DNA of 64,000 nucleotides. It comes from Lactifluus volemus (taxonomy: Eukaryota; Basidiomycota; Agaricomycetes; Russulales; Russulaceae). Under the pieces are notes generated by a model. That model did no database searches. It saw only the letters and a program-made list of their open reading frames with translations, and had not been told where the DNA came from. Made by a program: the position numbers and the translations under genes. The stretch lies in the NCBI GenBank assembly GCA_022376515.1, contig WTXI01000018.1, forward strand, positions 310,001-374,000, written 5' to 3'. Each line of letters starts with the position of its first letter. The first letter of the stretch is position 1. Below, piece by piece: positions 1-10,400 of the stretch.

Positions 1-43
1 CGTCGACCACACTAGCCAGTTTTCCGAGCTCTCTCTTCGACAT
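1..43 (-). CDS. 5' end of an unidentified minus-strand gene (partial)
   Basis: The complement reads ATG at 43-41 and stays open to the window edge, giving MSKRELGKLASVVD. The ATG is followed by basic and hydrophobic codons and preceded by a pyrimidine-rich leader. Only 14 codons are visible, so no family can be named and the frame could be chance. If real, it is divergent from NLR1 and shares the roughly 370-bp interval between them. Confidence 0.3.
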   Translation of the reverse strand, partial: MSKRELGKLASVVD

Positions 44-412
44 GTTCTTCAGAAAACAACGAGAAGATTTGATCTTCACAACTGAGGAAACAAAGACGAG
101 GACACCCACGAATGCGCCCTAATTCGATTCGATTACCCGTCGAGCGGGCCCAACGCCTTAACGCACGTGACATAGTGACATCAAATCATTAAACAACTTT
201 TTAAATTACGCAAACCCTGACCATGCCTTGAATAATAATAACTTTGGAAATGACATAGTTTTATTTCCAGACTATTTTGACCTCGAGGCCTTTATCAGGT
301 CTCCGATGGTTGGTTGGGTTGTTGTGATAAATTACGTCCGTCTGTAACGACCTGTCACGCCACGTGATACGTAAAATGATTAGCCGGCCCGAGCTGCGGC
401 GTTGAGGAAGAG
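44..412. other. Intergenic region upstream of NLR1
   Basis: No coding signal. The part nearest NLR1 contains CACGTGATACGTA followed by CCGGCCCG. The same pair of motifs lies upstream of NLR2 at about 7338-7370, so this is probably a retained piece of the ancestral NLR promoter. The interval would also carry the promoter of the minus-strand gene at 43. Confidence 0.4.
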
Positions 413-3400
413 ATGATGGCCTCCCGAGTCGCACAACAACACACACAAGTGATCCATAATTCGTATGCCCAAAATCTCACACACCCGATATCGTCCGATG
501 CTGACTATTACCACAGTTCAAGTCCTGAAGAGTCCGGAATAGAGTGACCACTCACTTCGATATTATTGTGATATCCGCTAACATAACTCATGAACAGCGC
601 TGGTGTCAGCGAAATGCAACCGACCTTGCTCCAGCTCCAGGTCACTGGTACGTGGTCCTACAGATGTTGCTCTGATAAGTTGCAAGTCTCATTGCCCTGT
701 TAGTCCTCAGGGCGCTCAATCTTCCCCGCAACAAGACCCCCTTCGGGAAAAAAAGACAATTCTATGTCACTGTGACCGACGGGTCGAGGACATGGCAAAC
801 ACGATCTGTGCGGAGCGTCGGACAATCCGTGGAGTGGAACGAGAATATTGAAGCCTTGTGGGAGATCTCGTAATTTTACCTATTTACAACTGATCAGAGT
901 CTCTTGTAGTGCCGTACAACCACTCTCCGCCATTACAGTTTCTCTTTATGCGAAAAGCACCATACATAAAGACATCCTGATTGGAAGGAAGGAGATTATC
1001 ACTGAATCCCAATATGGTTCGTCTTTTTTTAGATTTCTAATTCAGCTGGCTGAGCATCTATTAGATCTTGATATTATTTTGAGCAGCACTGATAGACATC
1101 AAACTGAGTCGGCCACAGTCTTAACGATCACGATTGCTCCTGTGCGACCAGACGCGGACAACCAGACGGATTTGACTGGTGCTGCTCTCCATCGCGCTGA
1201 GAATGCTATCAATACCATGGAAACATGGAGCGGTGCTGTTGATATCATCAAGCGGGTAATGGATGCCGTCGGCTCAATCGCAGCAGTATGCCCAATTTCA
1301 TTCCGCTCATCACCCTTTGCTGAGCTAACTTGAGCTCCTCAGTTGCATCCCTACGCAAACCTAGCATGGAGTCTACTCTCAAAGATTCCAGAGGTACATC
1401 TCCTTGCGTAGTCAGGGGATCCGGGACATTCACCTTGTTTTCACCCCGCTGCCAGACTTTGTTGCAACAGTTGGACGTGATGACAAAGTCCGAGCATTAT
1501 TTGAAGCGATACGCGATGCGTTTGACTTCGCAAATGATGCCGACGCTCTACGGAACATCAATCCAGAGTCTAGACAAGCAAAATCTAGAGGAGATGTTAC
1601 AGTGCGTCTATGAAATTGGGAAATTTATCGAATTGTATGCGAAACATGTACAAGTCGGTACGTCATCGTTGACTTCTCTTGTTAGTGATTATAGACGTAT
1701 GATTCTCAGGAACGCGACTTGGAGAATATCTTCGGTAAAGTCGATGGAGAAATCGAACAGTACCGTATAACCCTCGTCCGACTGCGAGATGATTTCCTCG
1801 CGCGTGCTGTTGTCACCACCGAGGTTGCCGTGCTTGGAATACAGCATAATGTCAGTTACATACAGGACAACATGAGTAAAATGCAAAATAATGTGAGTAA
1901 TATTACTCCGACCAAGTAGGACTTATCACTCATCGGGAGACATCCACAGCTGTCAAGCCAAGCATCAGAAGTTGGTGCGTAATCATAACATCCTCGATTC
2001 GTCGATCTGACAAGACTCGGAAGAATTCGGCGCAATAATCAGAGAATTGCCTTACAAGGGAGGCTGGCGACACGGCAATAAGAAGCGCTGTCTTCCTGGC
2101 ACACGCGTCGATTCCTAGAGTACATCATCAAGTGGGTCGAGAATCCGGAGCCGATCGTGGACTCGTCCTCCTCGGCCAAGCAGGAACAGGGAAGTCATCG
2201 ATTGCACACGAAGTGGCACGTCGATTCGAGAACAAGTGTCTCGGCTCTATTTCGCGTTCCTCCGAAAGGAACAGTCGAAAGACGAGGCTTACCAGCTCTT
2301 CACGACACTTGCTCGGGACTCTCCGATCGCAATCCTGCTTTTAAAGTAGCTCTCGGCAGAGTCGTGAAGGATAACTCGTCTCTTTGTGGTACCCGAGACT
2401 ATCGCACACTCTTCGAATCCTCCTCCTTGAACCGCTCAAGAACCTCGAAGTTCGTGACCCAATCCTCGTCGTTATCGATGCGTTGGATGAAAGTGGAGAT
2501 GCAACCGGTAAAAACGGACTACATGCATTTCTTTCTCAACATCTCTTCAAGCTCCCGCAAAAATTTCGCATACTGGTCACCTCGAGGCCGGAGGATGGTA
2601 TCACGCCGCATTTCCAAAGCGTTATTGTCCATACCCTCCACATGGACGATGCGAAACTGGCTGCTAGGACGGAGCAAGACATTTCCGTGTATATTGAGGA
2701 CGAGCTCCCTCCTGAAGTTTTCAAAGACCACGGATCAAACTAGCAAAAGCGCAGAGGGCGTATTTCATGGGCAGCCGTCGCATGCGGGTTCATAATAGCC
2801 TCCTGCTACTTTTGGGTTTAGCAAGAAAAAGTGCGTTCAGCGCCTGTTGGGACACTCTCGGATCTTAATAAACAAGACCCACTGGACAAGCTATACGAAG
2901 AAGTTCTCGAAGGTTATTTCAAACCGCATGAAGCACGGGTTCTATTTCGGTCGGTGATGGGACAACTTTTTGCTGCGGCCAAGCCCCTCTCTCTTCGTTC
3001 CTTGATAACCCTACGACGGCATGCCCCCATTGATGACCCCGAGGATGCTGAACCCATTATTGAAATGCTTCGTCACCTCGGCTCGCTGCTGAGTAACGTG
3101 ACATCATCCGATGAAACGCGTCCAATCGTTCCTCTCCATACCTCATTCCGCGATTTTCTAACAAATAAGAAGAATGACATTTTTATGTGGATTTGGAGAA
3201 GCCATCATCAGTTAGCACATTCCTGCCTTGGACTAATGCTGATAATCTCAAGTTCAACATTTGCGAGCTCGAGTCATCAATATCTCCAACAACGACGTCC
3301 CAGACTGGATTCTCGAATGCTAAACATATCCGCCGCTCTATCGTATGCTTGCCTTTTCTGGGGCGACCATTTCAAACATCTAACTCCGAATACGATCCGA

Positions 3401-5937
3401 GTCTCTTCATGAATCTTCGATCCTTTTCGAGGAAAAGTTTCTGTTTTGGCTGGAGGTGCTTAGCATCAAGAGTAGTGTGGTCCTTGCGTCACGGACGTTG
3501 TCATCTCTGAAGACATGGCTGCGGTCTGACCAATGGAAGGTACGTACATCCTGTAATTGATTATGGCATGTGGTGACCATTGGTTAAGTTGCAACTGTTT
3601 CTGAAGCGGAGACGGAGACTTTGTTAGGATTGGTGAATGACGCATCTGCGTTTGTGGGATATTTTGGGATGGCGATAGCAAGAAGCGCTCCGCACATCTA
3701 TATCTCTGCATTCCCTTCGTACCCTCCTCTTCCCACATCCTCAAGCATTACATCCACCTATTCCCTCGTACATTCTCCCTGAAATGCGGGCAGTTGTCAC
3801 ATTGGCCAGCACTGGAGATGGAGATTGTAGCACATAGTGGACCAGTCGACTTGTTGCATTTTCGTCGGACGGCAGCGGATTGCCTCTGCCTCACGAGATT
3901 GGACAGCTCGCGTATGGGATGTCATAACGGGGGAGGTCGTAGTGGACCGGTATACCGGACACACCGATCGGGTCACATCTGTGGCATTCTCACCGGACGG
4001 GCGGCGAATTGCCTCTGCCTCGGCGATCTCACGATTCATTTGTGGGATGCCACAAGCGGAGAGCTTGTAGTGGGCCCGTTTATCGGACACACCGATGCAG
4101 TGACTTCTGTTGCATTCTCCCCAGATGGTCATCGCATTGCCTCAGCTTCGGGAGATCGCACAATTCCATATGGGATGCTGCAACAGGAGAGGTCGTAGCG
4201 GGTCCGTTAACTGGACACACCGATGTTGTCCGTTCTGTTGCATTCTCGCCGGATGGCCAGCGCATTGCCTCGGCCTCAACGATACCACATTCGCATGTGG
4301 GATGCCGCAACAGGAGAGGCCGTAGCGACTCCGTATACTGGCCACACCGATAAGTTTGGTCTGTTGCATTCTCACCAAACGGGCAGCACATCGCCTCGGC
4401 CTCATACGACTGCACAATTCACGTGTGGGATGCCACAACGGGGCACCTTGTAGCGGGCCCATTCACTGGGCACAAAGAAATGATCTTCTCTGTGGCATTC
4501 TCGCCAGACGGGCAGCGCATCGCGTCAGCCTCAAAAGATCTCACGGTTCGTGTGTGGGATGCCAAAACAGGAGATGTCGTAGCGGGCCCGTTTACTCAAA
4601 ACATCGATTCCATCTTCTCTGTTGCATACTCTCCGGACGGGCAGCGGATCGCCTCAGCCTCGGGAGATACCACGATTCGCATCTGGAATGCCACAACAGG
4701 AGGTCTCGTAGCTGGCCCGTTTGCTGGCCACACCAATTCGGTCTTTTCTGCTGCATTCTCTCCGGACGGACAGCGCATCGCCTCTGCCTCTGCAGATTGC
4801 AAGATTTGCCTGTGGGATGCCGCAACAGGAGAGATCGGAGCGGGTCCGTTCACTGGACACACTAAATCTGTCTTTGCTATTGCATTTTCACCAGATGGGC
4901 AGGTCATTGCATCGGTCTCTGGCGATTACACGATTCGCATCTGGAATGCCACAACAGGAGAGGTCGTAGCAGGCCCGTTTGACCACCCCGATGAGCCCAG
5001 CTCTGTTGCATTCTCGCCGGATGGACAACACATCGCCTCGGCCTCATACGATTGCATGGTCCGCGTGTGGGATGTCACAACAGGAGAGGTCGTGGCGGGT
5101 CCATTCACTGGACATACCGAACCTGTCTTCTCTGTTGCGTTCTCACCAAACGGGCAACACATCGCATCGGCTTCAGATGATTTCACAATTCGCGTATGGG
5201 ATGCCACAACAGGAGACGTCGTAGTCGGCCCGATTACCGGACACACCCAAGGTGTCTATTCTGTTGCATTCTCGCCAGACGGACAACGCATCGCCTCAGC
5301 CTCGGGAGATTGCACGATCCGCGTGTGGGATAGTGAAACAGGAGCGGCCGTAGCAGGCCCGTTTACTGGACACACCTATCCTGTTGCTTCTGTTGCATTC
5401 TCACCTGATGGGCAACGCATCGCATCAGCCTCATACGATACCACAATTCGGGTGTGGGATGCCGCAACGGGAGAAGTCATAGCAGGGCCGTTCACTGGAC
5501 ATACCAATTTTATCAACTGTGTTGCATTCTCCCCAGATGGGCAGCACATGATCTCGGCCTCTTCTGATCACACGATTCGCATGTGGGATGTTGCAACAGG
5601 AGAGTGCCTAGCAGGGTCATCTAATGGATCTACCGAATCACCCCTTACTGTTACGGACAGGCAGTCCATCGCCTCGGCCCCGCGAGACCACACAATTTGC
5701 GTGAAGGGCAGCACGAAAGATTTTGACTTTATAGACAAGCTTTCAATCAATAGTGACGGTTGGATATGTGGGGATGAGGGACAACTTTATTTATGGATTC
5801 CACGGGTTCATCGACCGTACCTTCAGAGATCTAACACTGTTTGGATTGCAGGCGGACATAATACCCAACTCGATTTTTCAAAATTTGTTCATGGACCAGA
5901 TTGGGCTACACTATATCTTCATGGTTCATCTGGATAG
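413..5937 (+). pseudogene. NLR1: C2-NACHT-WD40 receptor, frameshifted copy
   Basis: This is the first of four paralogous NLR genes. The start chosen is ATG ATG at 413/416. It opens an exon to 543 (MASRVAQQHTQVIHNS onward) that splices in phase to 598. Exons for a C2 domain follow, with RQFYVTV and SVEWNENIEALWE. Frame breaks begin near 1472, where one base is missing from CAACAAGTTGG as read in NLR2. More follow near 1592, 2112 and 2140 around Walker A (GQAGTGKSS), and several between 2740 and 4400. Walker B (ILVVIDALDES) is preserved. The last splice acceptor before the WD40 part (NLR2 CAACAG) is lost. From 4423 to 5937 one frame is intact: about nine and a half WD40 repeats and the C-terminal tail (RPYLQRSNTVWIAG, FVHGPDWAT). 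It retains the longest recognisable N terminus of the four. With many separate indels it is very unlikely to make a full protein. Confidence 0.85.
3830..5650 (+). repeat. WD40 repeat array of NLR1 (about 14 units of 129 bp)
   Basis: The 43-residue unit follows the pattern [14 protein letters not shown], then D.TIRVWDA.TGE, then [10 protein letters not shown]. Units are strongly alike at the nucleotide level, including silent positions. The first four or so are broken by single-base indels; the rest read through. Fourteen units would fold into two seven-bladed propellers. Confidence 0.85.
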
Positions 5938-6200
5938 ACTTACGCACAGTGCACTACTAGTAAACTTATGTTTTGTAGCTGCTCTCAGCCCCAGACGAGC
6001 TATCTATCGATCATAACATCCAGTCAAGTCATCACGGCGGAGACGTCCATTCGGATATTCTGAACTATCAATTTCAAGTCGTCGCAGTTTACTTGTTTCC
6101 ATATCGCATCTGCCTCCCTACAGGAGTTTACCTTGATGCCTTTATTAGACCTCTGATTTATATAGTGCAGGTTGTACGCAGACTACGAAGATGCCCTCGG
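5938..6200. other. Intergenic sequence downstream of NLR1
   Basis: It follows the NLR1 stop and holds no open frame or recognisable element. It presumably contains the NLR1 3' UTR. Confidence 0.3.
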
Positions 6201-6206
6201 CTTCCC

Positions 6207-6990
6207 TCACGAGAGGTCCACCTGCGATCGAGAAGGTATCCTTGTACTGTAATATAAGGTGAGGGTAGGGGGCGGGGGTGCACGTGGCATGGTGGGATTG
6301 AGCCCTGGCGTCCTAGCCGTGGTCTTCTGGCAGCGGGTCGCGTCTCTCACTGGGCGCCCACAGGCTGTGAGTGAGGCCTCTAAAACTCCGCCAAAGATAA
6401 TGTTGGTCTCGGGTGTGGGGACAGCGGGGGTTAGATGATGATCTCTCTCAGCGCTATAGAGGTAGCATTCGGTGATGACGTGGGATGGAGTTTGTATAGC
6501 GGTGAGGCGACATTGGCATCCATGTGGGTCGGGGGCTCGCGGCCAGTGGCACGCCAAGAACTCACCTGTGAATCCATGATCAATTAGTAAGTGGATTGCG
6601 GCGCAAAATCGGGACGAGGTGTAAGGGCGCGATAGACAGGGGCGTGACGGGGTTCTATGAGCCATCTTTGTTGCCACTTCTCAATAGATAGCTTGGCTGC
6701 ACGCGGGGAGGACTCATCCGTTATGGCAGTAACAGTTGTTGCCTCTGAGTCGACGAGTTTGAGACGATCAATTAGGCCAAAGTCACGCCTGGCTGGGGCC
6801 CATTTGAGTTGTCATATCGGATAATGAACTGACAATCAGGGAGAATGAAGGAGTCAGTGGTGAGGATGGAAACTAGGAGAGGGAGAACTGTTTGCGCAGT
6901 TCCAGGGCCAGCTCGGTCGCGACGGAGAGGGTACGGAGGACCGCCTCCCGGAGTGTAGCTGGCGTGCTAGTGTGATGTGCCAATTCACGG
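6207..6990 (-). mobile_element. Decayed 3' part of a LINE-type retrotransposon (minus strand)
   Basis: The minus strand from 6677 to 6207 encodes 156 residues. They include HLLIDHGFTGEFLACHW, then DPHGCQC, then TPSHVITECYLYSAERDHHL. That layout is typical of the segment after RNase H in LINE polyproteins of agaricomycetes: the HGFTGE-type motif, a CxC cluster, then an H-x4-C and a downstream YxxxRxxH. Sequence up to about 6990 continues in broken frames with an RNase H-like feel. No poly-A tail or target-site duplication is visible, so the copy is old. Family placement is by motif memory, not by a search. Confidence 0.5.
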
Positions 6991-7455
6991 CTGCTTTAAT
7001 CTGGTAGGCGCTAGATTGTGTCTTGCGGTAAATTACATCATCTTTCTTTTTTAAGTCAGCACTTCTATTCCGAGAAGAGGTGGAGGGGAGAATACAGGTA
7101 GCGTAGTCTGATCTACTGGACGGGTTGGTCAGGTAAAGGTGGGAGCGCCTCTGGGGCGTGGGGCACTGGCAAGGAGGTAAATATACACTATGTGGTGGGG
7201 GTTTACAACGCTATCCCGGGCTCCAGGTGCGTCTTGGGCGAAAAAAGGCTTGGGAGTCAAGGGAGCGAACCATGGCTTTCCCCGCTTGCAGGCTCCGGAG
7301 GAATGTGATTACATCATCTGTCACAACACGTTACGACACGTGATATGTAGCGTAATAATCCGGCCCGGGATCGTCTTGTTCAACATACCTTCCCGTGGAA
7401 CCGTGTATTAGTGTCACTGGCAGTAAGAATACTGTAGTAGAGGCGATGTCCTCCA
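6991..7455. other. Upstream region of NLR2
   Basis: No gene is seen. At about 7338-7370 the motifs CACGTGATATGTA and CCGGCCCG match the region upstream of NLR1, suggesting conserved promoter elements. After these the two upstream regions diverge. The part of the first NLR1 exon that precedes DADYYHSS is missing here. Confidence 0.4.
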
Positions 7456-10400
7456 ATGTTGACTATTACTACAGCTCTGCCACAATATCTACAGATAACT
7501 AGCGTTCAGGTCATCGAAATGCAACCGATCTTGCTCCAGCTCCAGGTCACTGGTACGTGGTCCTACTGACGTTGCTCTGGTATTCCAAGTCTGTTTTCCC
7601 TGTTAGTCCTTAGGGCGCACAACATTCCCCGCATCAAGAACCACCTCTGGAAAAAAGGACAATTCTATGTCACCGTGACTGACGGGTCGAGGACATGGCA
7701 AACACGATCTGTGCGGAGCGTCGGACAACGCGTGGAGTGGAACGAAGATATCGAGACGTTGTGAGAGATCTCGTAGTTTTATTACTGTTTGTAACTGATC
7801 AGTGTCTCTTGTAGTGCCATACAACCACTCTCCGCCATTACAGTTTCTCTTTATGCGAAAAGCACCATACATAAAGACATCCTGATTGGAAGGAAGGAGA
7901 TTGCCACCGAATCCCAAAATGGTCCGTCTTTCCCTTAGATTTATAACCCATCTGGCTGAGCATCCTGCATGTAGAACTAGATATTGTTTTGAGCAGCACA
8001 GCTGGACATCCAACGGAGTTGGCCACAGTCTTAACGGTCACGATTACTCCTGTGCGACCAGACGCGGACAACCAGACGGACTTGACAGGTGCTGCTCTCC
8101 ATCGTGCTGAGAAAGCTATTGATACCATGGAAACATGGAGCGGTGCTGTTGATATCATCAAGCGGGTAACGGATGCCGTCGGCTCAATCGCAGCAGTATG
8201 CCCAATTTCACTCCGCTCATCACCCTTTGCTGAGCTAACTTGAGCTCCTCAGTTGCATCCCTACGCAAACCTAGCATGGAGTCTACTCTCAAAGATTCCA
8301 GAGGTACGTCTCCTTGCGTAGTCAGGGGATCCGGGACATTCACCTTGTTTTCACCCCGCTGCCAGACTTTGTTGCAACAAGTTGGACGTGATGACAAAGT
8401 CCGAGCATTATTTGAAGCGATACGCGATGCGTTTGACTTCGCAAATGATGCCGACGCTCTACGGAACATCAATCCAGAGTCTAGACAAGCAAGAATCTTA
8501 GAGGAGATGTTACAGTGCGTCTCTGAAATTGGGACATTTATCAGATTATATGCGGATCATGTACAAGTCGGTATGTCATTATTGGCCTCTCTGGTTGGTG
8601 AGTATAGACATATGTTTTACAGGAACGCGGACTTGGAAGAATATCTTCGGTCAAGTCGATGGAGAAATTGAACGGTATCGCACGACCCTCGTCCGACTGC
8701 GAGATGATTTCCTCGCGCGTGCTGTTGTCATCACCGAGGTTGCCGTGCTTGGGATACAGAATGAAGTCAGTAACATACAAGCTAACGTGAGTAAAATGCA
8801 AGACAAGGTGAGTAATGCTACTTCAACCAAGTAGGGCTTTCTCGACTCATCGAGGTACATTCACAGCTGTCAAGCCAAGCATCAGAAGTTGGTGCGTAAT
8901 CATAACATCGTCGGTTCGTCGATCTGACAAGACTCGGACAGAATTCGGCGCAATAATCAGAGAATTGCCTTACAAGGGAGGCTGGCGACACGGCAATAAG
9001 AAGCGCTGTCTTCCTGGCACACGCGTCGATTTCCTAGAGTACATCATCAAGTGGGTCGAGAATCCAGAATCCGATCGTGGACTCGTCCTCCTCGGCCAAG
9101 CAGGAACAGGGAAGTCATCGATTGCACACGAAGTGGCACGTCGATTTGAGAACAAGTGTCTCGGCTCCTATTTCGCGTTCCTCCGAAAGGAACAGTCGAT
9201 AGACGAGGCTTACCAGCTCTTCACGACACTTGCTCGGGATCTGTCCGATCGCAATCCTGCTTTTAAAGTAGCTCTCGGCAGAGTCGTGAAGGATAACACG
9301 TCTCTTTGTGGTACCCGAGACTATCGCACACTCTTCGAATCTCTCCTCCTTGAACCGCTCAAGAACCTTGAAGTCCGTGACCCAATCCTCATCGTTATTG
9401 ATGCACTGGATGAAAGTGGAGATGCAACCGGTAAAAATGGACTACATATATTTCTCTCTCGACATCTCTTCGAGCTCCCGCCAAATTTTCGCATCTTGGT
9501 CACCTCAAGGCCAGAGGGTGACATTGAATCTGCGTTCGCCAAAGCATCATCTTTCGACACACTCCACATGGATGATGCCACTTTGGCTGCCAGGACGGAG
9601 CAAGACATTTGCCTGTATATTGAAAACGAGCTCCCTCATGGCATTTTTCTTGACCATGGTATCAAACTAGCAAAAGCTGCAGAGGGCGTATTTCAATGGG
9701 CAGCCGTCGCGTGCGGGTTCATTAATAGCCCTCCTGCTACTTTTGGGTTTAGCAAGAAAAAGTGCGTTCAGCGCCTGTTGAAACACTCTCGAGATCTCAA
9801 TGGGGAAGATCCGTTGGACAAGCTATACGAAGAAGTTCTTGAAGGATACTTCAAGCCACATGAAGCACGGGTTCTATTTCGGTCGGTGATGGGACAACTT
9901 TTTGCTGCGGCCAAGCCCCTCTCTCTTCGTTCCTTGATAACCCTGCGACGACATGCCCCCATTGATGACCCTGAGGATTCGGAACCCATTATTGAAATGC
10001 TTCGTCACCTCGGCTCGCTGCTGAGTAACGTGACATCATCCGATGAAACGCGTCCAATCGTTCCTCTCCATACCTCATTCCGCGATTTTCTAACAAATAA
10101 GAAGAATGACATATTTTATGTGGATCTTGGGGAAGCCCACTATCAGTTAGCCCATTCCTGCCTTGGACTAATGCTGGATAACCTCAAATTCAACATCTGT
10201 GAGCTCGAGTCGTCGTATATCTTCAACAGCGACATCCCAGACATGGATTCTCGAATTGCTAAACGTATCCCACCGGCTCTATCGTATGCTTGCCTTTTCT
10301 GGGCGGACCATTTAAAGCATCTTGATTTCGAACACGATCTCTTCACGAAACTTCAATCCTTGTTCGAGACGAAATTTTTGTTTTGGCTGGAGGTGCTCAG

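Noticed and set aside
3797..5246. Long minus-strand frames opposite the WD40 arrays (also at 11.1-12.5, 40.2-41.2 and 61.5-62.4 kb), with a repeating SPVVASHTRIV pattern
   Set aside because: They are the antisense of the WD40 repeat. They occur in every array, have no introns or start context, and follow from the codon bias of the sense strand.
7446..7499. Alternative NLR2 start at 7446 (MSSNVDYYYSS), matching the N terminus of NLR1
   Set aside because: The frame meets TAG at 7500 and no donor is available to join it to the C2 exon in phase. The ATG at 7456 gives an open frame, though the match suggests the original start is damaged.
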